Positions 9,713 through 17,522 of a stretch of 64,000 nt of DNA are shown here, in pieces. The translations under genes were made by a program, and so were the position numbers. Positions within the stretch are counted from its first letter, which is position 1; each line of letters opens with the position of its first letter. Under the pieces are notes generated by a model that worked only from the letters and a program-made list of their open reading frames with translations, was not told the DNA's origin and searched no databases. Source of the DNA: Thermophilibacter provencensis (lineage in GTDB: Bacteria > Actinomycetota > Coriobacteriia > Coriobacteriales > Atopobiaceae); NCBI RefSeq assembly GCF_900128445.1, contig NZ_LT671417.1:1102769-1166768 (forward strand), read 5' to 3'.

Positions 9713-9734
9713 GTTGTTTAATCGATTAAACAAC
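9713..9734. promoter_or_regulatory. 22-bp perfect palindromic operator
   Basis: GTTGTTTAATC followed by its exact inverse gives an unbroken 22-bp palindrome with a CpG centre, the normal geometry for a LacI-family dimer site. It lies between the LacI stop and the GH3 start, about 85 bp from the other operator. A looped repression complex is therefore possible. Confidence 0.8.
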
Positions 9735-9766
9735 GGATGAGACAAAGAAGAAGGAGTGCCAGACGA

Positions 9767-10822
9767 TCAGTTATCGTGCAGATGCAGGAGGTAGGACTGT
9801 GCTGCTGGAATCGGCAGCAGCTTCGCCGCGGCGGGGCCGCCATTGATTTGACGTACGAGCTGCTCGACGCAGGCCTTGCCAGCCTGGTAGTTGGGCATTA
9901 CGCAATAGCAGTTAGCACTGAAAGCGCTGTAGAGATCATTGGCAAGGTCAGCGTAGAGCGACAGCGTGAACCCGGTGGCAACCCTGACGATTCCTGACCA
10001 TCCTGCCCAGCTGCAGACGATGAGGTCACCGTCATTAACCAATCTTGAGAGGGGCAGCTCAATCAGCCGAGCGTGGGCGGAGGAGGGTTCGCCGACATGA
10101 TCGTCATAGGGGTCCCTGTCGAAGGATGTCAGCGCCTCGGCGCCAATTGGCGCGACTATTGTCAGGGGTGGCTCGATGCCTGCGTCTCGGCACGCGTCGA
10201 TGACCCCCTGCTCTCGAAGCGACTCCTGCCTGGATTCGAATGCAGGGCGGATGTACGCAACACGGCCGGAGCGTTTTGAAATGAGAAGCGAGGTGGCCTC
10301 GCGCGCCCCGGCTCGATAGTCGAAGTCAACCGAACCGAGGGAAGGATTGTTGAGCTGGCAGTCGAGCGCGACGAATGGAATGCCGTCGCGCTCGACCGTC
10401 TCGATATCATCCTGGTTGGGCCCGACGTTGTCTGCTCCAACGTAAATTACGCCGTCGACTTGGCGCTCGAGAAAAACGTTGAGATAGTCAGCCATGCCGT
10501 TCTCTCCACTACCCGTGTGGCAGAGGAGAAGACGATATCCCATGCTTGAGGCAGTCTGGGACATGCCCTGAAGCGCCAGGGCGTAGCGCGGCGTGGCGAG
10601 GTTCTTGTCGATGGCGACGCCAATGGTCTTGGTCTCGCGCCGACGAAGCGACTTGGCGGTCTTGTCGGGCACGTATCCGAGTTCGCGCGCCGCTAGGAGC
10701 ACCCGCTCGCGGGTCTCCTTGGACACGCTGCGCTTGGCCGTTCCGGAAAGCACGTAGGAGACGGTCGCGGCGGTCACGCCGGCGCGAGCGGCAACGTCCT
10801 TTCCGGTAACGCGCTTTACCAT
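9767..10822 (-). CDS. LacI-family transcriptional regulator of the sulfatase/GH3 locus
   Basis: A 351-residue repressor. The N-terminal helix-turn-helix reads KDVAARAGVTAATVSYVLSG, followed by a hinge helix and a periplasmic-binding-protein-like sugar-sensing domain. The ATG at 10822 follows CCGGAG and places the HTH directly at the N-terminus; upstream codons are not LacI-like. Palindromic TTAATCGATTAA sites flank the gene at 10898 and at 9628-9734. The simplest reading is autoregulation plus control of the GH3-symporter-sulfatase genes. The inducer is probably a product of the imported glycan. Confidence 0.92.
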   Translation of the reverse strand: MVKRVTGKDVAARAGVTAATVSYVLSGTAKRSVSKETRERVLLAARELGYVPDKTAKSLRRRETKTIGVAIDKNLATPRYALALQGMSQTASSMGYRLLLCHTGSGENGMADYLNVFLERQVDGVIYVGADNVGPNQDDIETVERDGIPFVALDCQLNNPSLGSVDFDYRAGAREATSLLISKRSGRVAYIRPAFESRQESLREQGVIDACRDAGIEPPLTIVAPIGAEALTSFDRDPYDDHVGEPSSAHARLIELPLSRLVNDGDLIVCSWAGWSGIVRVATGFTLSLYADLANDLYSAFSANCYCVMPNYQAGKACVEQLVRQINGGPAAAKLLPIPAAQSYLLHLHDN

Positions 10823-10897
10823 GACCGACTCCGGTTCTGTTGATGAATGGAGGCATGCAGCGCTCGCGCTCAAGGGACAAGGCGAACTAATCGACGA

Positions 10898-10917
10898 GTG
10901 ATTAATCGATTAAACAC
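10898..10917. promoter_or_regulatory. Operator upstream of the LacI gene
   Basis: A 20-bp near-palindrome, GTGATTAATCGATTAAACAC, with one mismatch outside the TTAATCGATTAA core. It lies 75 bp upstream of the LacI start codon and matches the two sites before GH3, implying autoregulation. Confidence 0.75.
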
Positions 10918-10975
10918 ATCGTAGCGAAACCACGAGGGGCGGCAATGGGGGAGGGGCGTCTTTGCCGTGGGCGGT

Positions 10976-11005
10976 CAAAAAAATGCCGTCAGCGTTATGG
11001 CATTT
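10976..11005 (-). terminator. Second (tandem) terminator downstream of pgi
   Basis: On the minus strand AAATGCC pairs with GGCATTT (10999-11005 with 10981-10987) and a run of T residues follows. It lies about 100 bp beyond the first pgi terminator and upstream of the LacI promoter region. Confidence 0.55.
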
Positions 11006-11101
11006 GACGCGCGTCGCAGCGATTCTCAAGAAGCCTTGCGGGGTGCCCACCGGGATGTGCGACGACTCAAAGCGTTCCCGGCATCCGGCCAACCGAGAGC
11101 G

Positions 11102-11143
11102 AAAAACCGGCGCTCGGGCGTGATCTCGTCCTGCCCGAGCGCC
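11102..11143 (-). terminator. Rho-independent terminator of pgi
   Basis: An 11-bp perfect stem, GGCGCTCGGGC with GCCCGAGCGCC, is followed on the minus strand by GG and five T residues. It starts 10 nt after the pgi stop codon. Confidence 0.85.
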
Positions 11144-11152
11144 GACTTCGCC

Positions 11153-12418
11153 CTACTTTCCGAGCGCCTCGAACATGAGGCGCTTGTACGCCTCCACGCC
11201 GGGCTGGTCGAAGGGGTTCACGCCCAGCAGGCTTCCCGAGGCGTAGCAGGAGAAGGCAAACCAATAGAACAGCATGCCGAAATGCTCCTCGTCAATGCGG
11301 TCGAGCTCGAGCGTCAGCACGGGGAGAACCTCGGCGTGCGCTGCCCGCGTCGCGGCAAAGCTCGCCTTGTTGATGTCCCAGAAGTCCTTCCCGCTGAGAT
11401 AGTCGAAGGAGTCGGCTACGTCGGTGCCTCCGAGCACGAGGCTGTCACCCGCTCCGGGCGTCAAAAGGTCGATGAAGGTCTCGAAGAGCTGATGGGTGCC
11501 GTCCTGTGCGTACTGCCCCAGCGAGTGCAGCTCCTCGGAGCACTCGAGCGAGGACGGGAAGATTCCCTTGCCGTCCTTTCCCTCGCTCTCGGCGAACAGC
11601 TGCTCCCACCACTTGGAGAACCAGCGGAAGCGAGGCTCGAAGAAGCCGAGGAGCTCGGTGCGATATCCGCGATCCCAGAGCATGTTGCGCAGGCAGGCGT
11701 AGCGCCAGGCGGAGTTCGTGGTGACGTCGGAGGTGCCTCGACACACCTCCTGCATTTTCCTGGCTCCGGAGACGAGCGCGCGTATATCGGCCCCCGCGAC
11801 GGCGAGCGGCAGTAGATGCACCTCAGTGAGCGCGGTATAGCGTCCGCCGACGTTGGTAGCAAACGGCACGAAGGTGTAGCCCTCCGCGCGACAGAGCCTC
11901 TCGAGCGAGGAGCCCATGGTTCCCGTGCAGACAATGCGGCGAGACGCCTCCTCGCGCCCGTATCGATTGACGAGATACTGCCGCAAAAGCCGGAATGATG
12001 ATCCGGGCTCGAGTGTCTCGAAGTTCTTGGCGATGCAGTCGATGACCACGTCGTGCCCCTCAAGGTCTTTGATGACTCGGTTGAGTTCGTGGGCAGACAA
12101 GGTATTTCCCGCGTAGACGATGCGAGCGCCATGGGGATGCAAGGCTTCTACGACGGCGCGCGCGGAGTTGTTTGACCCACCGACGCCAATGATGACGAAG
12201 GTGTCGCATAGTGCGCGAAGGTGCGTGGCGAGCTGCTCCGTGCGAGCAAGGACCTCGGGGCCGGCCCACTCGTCAACGTCAAGCCAGCCCTGCGAATCGG
12301 CATAGCGCCCCTCTCCCGCCTGACAGCGCGCAAGCACTTCTGCGTTCGATTCTGCGTAGGCGGCGAGCTTGTCGGGGGAGACGTACTTCTCGGCAAACCT
12401 GGTATTCAGATTGAGCAA
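11153..12418 (-). CDS. pgi: Glucose-6-phosphate isomerase
   Basis: A 421-residue cytoplasmic isomerase converting glucose-6-phosphate and fructose-6-phosphate. The first sugar-isomerase domain carries the phosphate-binding VIIGVGGSNNSARAVVEAL, and the second carries TNVGGRYTALTEVHLLPLAVAG. The C-terminus ends in a helix containing GVEAYKRLMFEALGK. The start is a TTG preceded by GGGAG with 5 nt spacing; no ATG fits. Length is near that of short Gram-positive PGIs. It is separated from the neighbouring larA-like gene by two hairpins and has its own terminator, so it is probably a single-gene transcript. Confidence 0.93.
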   Translation of the reverse strand: MLNLNTRFAEKYVSPDKLAAYAESNAEVLARCQAGEGRYADSQGWLDVDEWAGPEVLARTEQLATHLRALCDTFVIIGVGGSNNSARAVVEALHPHGARIVYAGNTLSAHELNRVIKDLEGHDVVIDCIAKNFETLEPGSSFRLLRQYLVNRYGREEASRRIVCTGTMGSSLERLCRAEGYTFVPFATNVGGRYTALTEVHLLPLAVAGADIRALVSGARKMQEVCRGTSDVTTNSAWRYACLRNMLWDRGYRTELLGFFEPRFRWFSKWWEQLFAESEGKDGKGIFPSSLECSEELHSLGQYAQDGTHQLFETFIDLLTPGAGDSLVLGGTDVADSFDYLSGKDFWDINKASFAATRAAHAEVLPVLTLELDRIDEEHFGMLFYWFAFSCYASGSLLGVNPFDQPGVEAYKRLMFEALGK

Positions 12419-12557
12419 AACAGCTCCCGTTCTCTAATGATGCAGCATGTTCCATCGACGCCACGACCCTCTCCGTTCGAGGAGGGGTCGGGTGAGAATG
12501 GCGACACGGCAATTCCGAAACGCTTTGTCTTTTTCCAGGAAGGCTCACGTTTTCGGT

Positions 12558-12579
12558 GGGCGAGCTCATGCGCTCGCCC
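12558..12579. terminator. Short hairpin between the larA-like gene and pgi
   Basis: GGGCGAGC (12558-12565) pairs with GCTCGCCC (12572-12579) around a 6-nt loop. There is no T tract. It adds to the stronger hairpin at 12595-12629 and may protect the mRNA 3' end. Confidence 0.4.
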
Positions 12580-12594
12580 GTCGAGTGGGACTGC

Positions 12595-12629
12595 GGCGCC
12601 TGGGCAGCATCGATCTTTGCCCAGGCGCC
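12595..12629 (-). terminator. Hairpin after the larA-like gene
   Basis: A 12-bp perfect stem (GGCGCCTGGGCA with its inverse) lies 8 nt after the stop codon of the larA-like gene on the minus strand. There is no T run, so factor-independent termination is uncertain. Confidence 0.6.
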
Positions 12630-12636
12630 GGGATAC

Positions 12637-14133
12637 CTAGCAGCCGCAGGGGTGCGCGGGGGCGTCGTCGCGGAAGTGGCTGTTCTGGGACGGGTCCTTC
12701 ATGCAGAGGTGCGGCACGGCGCGGTTGTAGGCGTGCGGCAGCGCCAGGATGTTGGGGTTGCCGTCGGTGAACTTGCGCGTGGCGTCCGCGATGGCCTCTT
12801 CGAAGGTCGGGCGGGTCTTGAGGCCCATGGTGCGGGCGATGCCGGGCTTCTGCGCGCCCACGATGTAGGTGGCACTGAGGTACTTCTCGGCAAGGTTTCC
12901 GCAGGTCATCATGCTGAAGCCGTGGAACGGGTGGAAGGCGTTGGCAAAGCGGTACTTGCGGATGTACTCCTCGTTGGTGGCGAAGTACTCACCGTACTTG
13001 ATCATCTCATCGAGGGTGTTCATCTTGTCGGACTGCCAGAGCTCCCACTGCTCGCGCAGGTAGGGCCAGCGCTCGTCGTGGAACCAGCCGTTGCAGTAGC
13101 TGGCGATGACAAAGACGCAGTGGTCGGAGAGGATGCGCTTGTGGCGGATGACCTGGGCGGAGACGGCCTGCATCATCTGGATGGGGTTGGTGCCCATGCC
13201 GTCGCCGTAGTGGAAGTTGGTGGGCATGCCCATGACCACGATGTCGTACTTCTTCTCGGCCCAGTGCACGTAGGTGCGCTTGTCGGCGAGCTTCCAGGAG
13301 ACGGGCTGCATCTCGGCGGCGTAGCCGGAGAAGATGGCGATCTGGCGGCTCCAGGTGTCGAGCACGGCGTCGCAGCAGAAGAACTTCTTGCCCATCTTCT
13401 CTTCCATGAACATGCCCTGCTGGTCGAACTTGTCGCGCATGAGGGAGGAGGTGGAAACGGGGACGAAGTCCGGGCGGCTCATGACGCGCGGCACGTGGTG
13501 GGCGCTGATGGAGCGCCAGTGGGTGATGCCGGTGGCGCAGTGCTTGTAGCCGCCCGAGTAGCCGCCGTAGGGGTTGCCCTGCGTGTGGCCGATGAGGATG
13601 GCGATGTCGGCGTCATAGACGTACTTGTTCATGATCACGTGGTCGCCCTGCGGGGTGAAGCCGAGGTCGACGAGGTGGTCATAGTCCTCGGAGTCGTGGC
13701 TCGTGATCTGGCCCGTGCCCTCGAACTCGTTGTAGAGGTCCTCGCCCAGGATGAGCTTGGCCTCGGCGGTGGAGGTGCGGGGGTGCAGGCCGTTGGAGAA
13801 GAGCAGGAGCACGTCGTCGTGGGAGACGCCGTTGGCGAAGAGCTCGTCGAGGCAGGCGCGGATGGCCACCTTGCGGTGCGCGGTGGGCTGCGTGCCGCCC
13901 TTCACGATGTCGGGGATGACGATGACGACCTTGGCGCCGGGGTGCGCGAGGTCGGCGAGCGGCTCCATGCCGATGGGGTTGCGGATGCTCTCGAGCGTGG
14001 CGCTGTAGAGGCTGTCCCAGTCCTGCGGCAGGCACTCGGGGTCCTTGACGGTCTCGCCGGTGATGAAGACGTCGGTGCTGTCGGGCAGCTCGGCGCCGAG
14101 CATGCCGTTTCCGTACTCAAAGTCCAGATGCAT
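12637..14133 (-). CDS. LarA-family (nickel-pincer nucleotide) racemase/epimerase-like protein
   Basis: A 498-residue member of the lactate racemase superfamily (DUF2088 plus C-terminal domain), longer than typical LarA (about 425). The superfamily racemises or epimerises 2-hydroxy acids using a nickel-pincer cofactor bound to a Lys. The conserved GLHP histidine (H117) and SGGYK lysine (K197) are present. Ten residues before the Lys, where LarA has its second catalytic His, this protein has N187. The R of the D-x-x-R motif is K78. The C-terminus ends in HPCGC. The ATG at 14133 follows AAAGGAAACCTC. It sits after tpiA, so a sugar-acid or hydroxy-acid substrate tied to triose metabolism is plausible. 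Cofactor biosynthesis genes (larB, larC, larE) are not in the window. Confidence 0.8.
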   Translation of the reverse strand: MHLDFEYGNGMLGAELPDSTDVFITGETVKDPECLPQDWDSLYSATLESIRNPIGMEPLADLAHPGAKVVIVIPDIVKGGTQPTAHRKVAIRACLDELFANGVSHDDVLLLFSNGLHPRTSTAEAKLILGEDLYNEFEGTGQITSHDSEDYDHLVDLGFTPQGDHVIMNKYVYDADIAILIGHTQGNPYGGYSGGYKHCATGITHWRSISAHHVPRVMSRPDFVPVSTSSLMRDKFDQQGMFMEEKMGKKFFCCDAVLDTWSRQIAIFSGYAAEMQPVSWKLADKRTYVHWAEKKYDIVVMGMPTNFHYGDGMGTNPIQMMQAVSAQVIRHKRILSDHCVFVIASYCNGWFHDERWPYLREQWELWQSDKMNTLDEMIKYGEYFATNEEYIRKYRFANAFHPFHGFSMMTCGNLAEKYLSATYIVGAQKPGIARTMGLKTRPTFEEAIADATRKFTDGNPNILALPHAYNRAVPHLCMKDPSQNSHFRDDAPAHPCGC

Positions 14134-14166
14134 GAGGTTTCCTTTCTGTGGGACGGACGTGAGGGG

Positions 14167-14197
14167 GCGTGCAAAAGTGACTGTCCCCTTTGCACGC
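14167..14197. repeat. Hairpin repeat between tpiA and the larA-like gene
   Basis: GCGTGCAAA (14167-14175) pairs with TTTGCACGC (14189-14197) around the loop AGTGACTGTCCCC. The loop resembles the arm of the GTGACAGGGGGAC hairpin at 40933, so both may belong to one family of intergenic palindromes. It may tune expression of the larA-like gene relative to tpiA. Confidence 0.55.
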
Positions 14198-14205
14198 TTT
14201 GCACA

Positions 14206-15042
14206 TCACCTGAGGTAGAGGTCGACGATCTGGGCGTACTCGTCGGGGTAGAAGCCGATCTCGCCGGTGAAGCGCGTGAGGGCGATGAGGCCGCCGTCGA
14301 TCTCGGGGATGCCGGCAAGCATCTCGGCGTTGTCGGCCTTGAGGCCGCCGCCGTAGACCACGTCGACTCCGGGAACGACGTCCTTGATGAGGCGGGCGAC
14401 CTTGGTGATGTAGGGCGCGTCGGCGGGCGTCTTGCCGGGGCCGATGCTCCAGACGGGCTCGTAGGCGATGCGCACGCCGGAGAGGTCCGCGCCCTCGAGG
14501 CCCTGGGTCACCTGCGCGGTGAGGACGGCCTCCCAGTCGTCGACCTCCTCCTCGCGCTCGCCCATGCAGAAGAGCACCTTGAGGCCGGCCGCCTGGGCGG
14601 CGCGGACCTCGCGGGAGAGGATGCGGCTCACGGCGGCCTCGACGTCGGCCGCGTCCGCCTCGACCTCGCCCAGGATTGCGCGGAGGTTCATGCGCTCCTC
14701 GCAGTGGCCGATGAGGGCCCACCCGCAGCCGAGCTGGGCGACGGAGTTGCCGGTGCGCAGCGTGGTGAAGGCGCCGAAGTTGCCGCCCGGGGCGGTGTCG
14801 GCCACGTGGACGCCCTGGCAGCCGATCCCGAGCGGGCTGCCCTCGGCGCCGGCGCAGGCGCCCACGAGGTGTGCCTCCGGGAGAAACGCCGCAAACTCCG
14901 CGACGTCGGCGTACTTCTCGGCAACGCCCCTGATGGACGAGGTAACGGTCTCGCCCCAGCGCGCGGGCTCGGCGAGGCGGTTGACGCCGCCGAGCTCGGG
15001 GGTGATGTCAAAGCGCTTGAGGTTGAGGAAGATGTGCTTCAT
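14206..15042 (-). CDS. tpiA: Triosephosphate isomerase
   Basis: A 278-residue TIM-barrel enzyme interconverting dihydroxyacetone phosphate and glyceraldehyde-3-phosphate. Active-site residues are visible: N7 and K9 in NLKRF, H113 in IGHCEER, and the catalytic base E195 in YEPVWSIGPGKTP, plus the YGGGLKADN phosphate loop. It is longer and more divergent than housekeeping TIM (about 250 residues, AYEPVWAIGTGK). A pathway-specific isozyme is therefore possible. The ATG at 15042 is 37 nt downstream of the phosphofructokinase stop, in the same operon. Confidence 0.9.
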   Translation of the reverse strand: MKHIFLNLKRFDITPELGGVNRLAEPARWGETVTSSIRGVAEKYADVAEFAAFLPEAHLVGACAGAEGSPLGIGCQGVHVADTAPGGNFGAFTTLRTGNSVAQLGCGWALIGHCEERMNLRAILGEVEADAADVEAAVSRILSREVRAAQAAGLKVLFCMGEREEEVDDWEAVLTAQVTQGLEGADLSGVRIAYEPVWSIGPGKTPADAPYITKVARLIKDVVPGVDVVYGGGLKADNAEMLAGIPEIDGGLIALTRFTGEIGFYPDEYAQIVDLYLR

Positions 15043-15079
15043 GAAGGCTCCAATCTCTTTGCTTCCTGCCCGTCCCGCG

Positions 15080-16246
15080 TCACACGAAGCTCGCGAAGCA
15101 GGGGAGGGCAGGGCCCAGCAGCGGGCGGCACCAGCGCCGGAAGGCGTCGGTCACGCCGTTGCCGCGCTCGTTGATGTACTCGTCGGGCATCGTGCGCTCG
15201 TCAAGCATCACCTGCTCGATGGGGATGCGGATGAGGCGCGCCTCGTAGGGCTCGCTGGAGACGCGCTCGATGCCCACCATCTTGCCGGAGTCGCCCTCGA
15301 GCACGGCGCGGGTGGCCTCGCGCCCGCAGTCGATGGCCTCCTCCCGGTCGACGGGGCTCTGCCAGGCGATGGAGGCGCGGCCGATGAGGCCGGGCTTCTC
15401 GGAGCGCGCCTTGTAGCCCAGCTCGGAGATCACGAGCTTGGCGAGGTGCGCGGAGACGTCGCCGAAGTACGTTGCCCTGCCCACGGTCATGAGTGGCGGG
15501 GCAACGGGAGTCCCGTCGGCCGCGTGCAGGCCCTCGCTCACCACCACGACGCCCGAGCCCTTCTCGTCGATGAGACGCTGGGCGTCGTCGAGGAACGCGC
15601 GCTCGTCGAAATTGCGTTCGGGCAGGTAGATGAGATCGGGGCCGCCGGTGCCGGACTCGTCGGCAAAGCAGCTCGCGGCTGTGACCCAGCCGGCGTTTCT
15701 GCCCATGGCCTCCACGATGACGATGTGGATGGGCAGCCCGCGCACGTCGCAGCAGATGGCCGACGTCGTCGCCGCCATGTAGCGCGCGGCGCTCGCAAAG
15801 CCGGGCGCGTGGTCGGTCACCGCGATGTCGTTGTCCATGGTCTTGGGGATGCCCACCACGTCGATGGGCACGCCCTCCTCATGGCAGGCGCGCCAGATCT
15901 TGCCGCAGGTGTCCATCGTCCCGTTGCCGCCGGTGCAGAGGAGCCAGCGGATGCCCTGCCGGTCGAGCGCGTGCGCAAGCTCGCGGTAGTCCTCGTCCTC
16001 GAGGGGCTTGCGGCTCGTGCCGATGGCCGATGAGGGCGAGAAGGGCAGCAGGTCGAGCTTCTCGCGCGGCACCTGGCCAAAGTCGACGAGGTCGCCGTCG
16101 GTGATGCCGCCCACGCCGCCGAGCGCGCCGAGCACCCGGCCGACGCCCGGCGTGCCCAGGGCCTCATCGACGGCGCCGTAGAGCGACGCGTTGATGACGG
16201 CGGTGGGGCCGCCGCCGTGGACGACGAGCAGGCCGTCTGCCGCCAT
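15080..16246 (-). CDS. Phosphofructokinase (PfkA superfamily) with mixed ATP/PPi signature
   Basis: A 388-residue 6-phosphofructokinase-family enzyme phosphorylating a ketohexose phosphate. The nucleotide loop reads GGNGT (106-110) and the catalytic segment PKTMDND (134-140). Pyrophosphate-dependent enzymes usually have GGDD or GGND together with PKT-DND, while ATP enzymes have GGDG with PGT-DND. This protein has the ATP-type Gly with the PPi-type Lys, so the phosphoryl donor is uncertain. The substrate-side MGRNAGW block (near residue 190) is intact. The ATG is 2 nt after the aldolase stop, implying translational coupling. Confidence 0.88.
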   Translation of the reverse strand: MAADGLLVVHGGGPTAVINASLYGAVDEALGTPGVGRVLGALGGVGGITDGDLVDFGQVPREKLDLLPFSPSSAIGTSRKPLEDEDYRELAHALDRQGIRWLLCTGGNGTMDTCGKIWRACHEEGVPIDVVGIPKTMDNDIAVTDHAPGFASAARYMAATTSAICCDVRGLPIHIVIVEAMGRNAGWVTAASCFADESGTGGPDLIYLPERNFDERAFLDDAQRLIDEKGSGVVVVSEGLHAADGTPVAPPLMTVGRATYFGDVSAHLAKLVISELGYKARSEKPGLIGRASIAWQSPVDREEAIDCGREATRAVLEGDSGKMVGIERVSSEPYEARLIRIPIEQVMLDERTMPDEYINERGNGVTDAFRRWCRPLLGPALPCFASFV

Positions 16247-16248
16247 GG

Positions 16249-17406
16249 CTAGATCCCCGCCTTCTCGTAACGCTCGGCCATCTCCTCGAGCGTGACGAGC
16301 TCGGTGTCAGGCGCGTGGCCGTAGCTGCCGAACTCGACGATAAGGGTGGCCACGGCCTCCTTCACGCCGGCCTCGATGACCTCGACCAGCGCCGCGCGGT
16401 CGTCATCCTCGACCACGCCGTACATGACGGTGTCGTAGACGGCGGGGAGGAAGACGCGCGGGTCCGGGTTTTCGGGGTGCTCCTTGAGCAGCTGGTAGAC
16501 GCCGCCGATCGACGGGCTCTCCTGGAGCTCCGGGCGCTTGGCGAAGAGCTCGCGCATGTTGCGGGTCACCGCGAGGCGGATGTCGGTGTCCACGTTGATC
16601 TTGTTGATGCCGGCGGGGATCGCGGCCTTGAGCTCGTCGAGGCTGATGCCGTAGGCGTTCTGGATGTTGCCGCCGAGGGCATTGATCTCACGCACGATGT
16701 AGGCGGGAACGGTCGAGGAGCCGTGGCTCACGAGCGCGCAGTCGAGCCCCTCGTGGGCGAGGCACTCGCGGATGGCGATGGGGATCTCGCGGCGGAGCTT
16801 GACGTCTTTGCCCTTGGAGGGGCCGTGCATGGTGCCGTAGCTGATGGCGAGGGCGTCGACCTTGGTGTTGCGGACGAACTCGACCGCGGTGAGCGGGTTG
16901 GTGTAGGTGCTCGACGCGGCGAAGACGTGGTCCTCGACGCCGGCGAGCACGCCGAGCTCGCCCTCGACGGAGACGCCGCGCGGGTGCGCGTACTTGACGA
17001 CCTCGCGCGTGAGCTCCATGTTCTCCTCGAGCGGAAGCGACGAGCCGTCGATCATGACGGAGGTGTAGCCGCCGGCGATGGCCGCCTTCACGCTCTCCAT
17101 GTCACGGCCGTGGTCGAGGTGCAGGACCACGGGGACGGGGCTGTTCTCGCCGTACTTCTTGACGGCGTCGCCGATGTTCCTGGCGCCGACGATCTTGTCC
17201 TCGACCGTGCCGTTGGCAAAGTCCGCGCGCCCTCCCATGAAGGCGTTGGCGAGGTCGGCGCCCTGCAGGATGGCGGCGCTCCTCAGCATCTCGTGGACCT
17301 CGATCACGGCCTTTGCCTGGCAGACGGCGTTGACGTTGAACGCGCCCTGGGCGTAGCCGCCCCTGCGCGCGGCGTCCAGGACGGGCTTGAGCGGAACGAG
17401 TGCCAT
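16249..17406 (-). CDS. Class II fructose-bisphosphate (ketose-bisphosphate) aldolase
   Basis: A zinc-dependent aldolase of 385 residues that cleaves ketohexose bisphosphate to two triose phosphates. Zinc ligands are visible: H99 in LHLDHGRD with catalytic D98, H194 in SYGTMHG and H228 in VSHGSS. The NVDTDIRLA phosphate-binding stretch is also present. The ATG at 17406 follows AAGGAGATGGTCAC. It is the first gene after the LacI regulator and is followed directly by the phosphofructokinase and tpiA. Tagatose- rather than fructose-bisphosphate specificity cannot be excluded. Confidence 0.9.
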   Translation of the reverse strand: MALVPLKPVLDAARRGGYAQGAFNVNAVCQAKAVIEVHEMLRSAAILQGADLANAFMGGRADFANGTVEDKIVGARNIGDAVKKYGENSPVPVVLHLDHGRDMESVKAAIAGGYTSVMIDGSSLPLEENMELTREVVKYAHPRGVSVEGELGVLAGVEDHVFAASSTYTNPLTAVEFVRNTKVDALAISYGTMHGPSKGKDVKLRREIPIAIRECLAHEGLDCALVSHGSSTVPAYIVREINALGGNIQNAYGISLDELKAAIPAGINKINVDTDIRLAVTRNMRELFAKRPELQESPSIGGVYQLLKEHPENPDPRVFLPAVYDTVMYGVVEDDDRAALVEVIEAGVKEAVATLIVEFGSYGHAPDTELVTLEEMAERYEKAGI

Positions 17407-17426
17407 GTGACCATCTCCTTGTTCGT

Positions 17427-17443
17427 GCCCGGGTCTTCCGGGC
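17427..17443. terminator. Small GC hairpin upstream of the aldolase gene
   Basis: GCCCGG and CCGGGC pair around GTCTT in the 116-bp gap between the second LacI gene and the aldolase. There is no T run. The same gap has two GCTGACAG direct repeats (17444-17451 and 17460-17467). It could be a leader attenuator or a weak terminator. Confidence 0.35.
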
Positions 17444-17522
17444 GCTGACAGATTGCGGTGCTGACAGTGCTTCTCGCGGTGGTGCGTATGTTCTGCGCGC
17501 GCCGGCGGCAGCCCTCCTTCCG

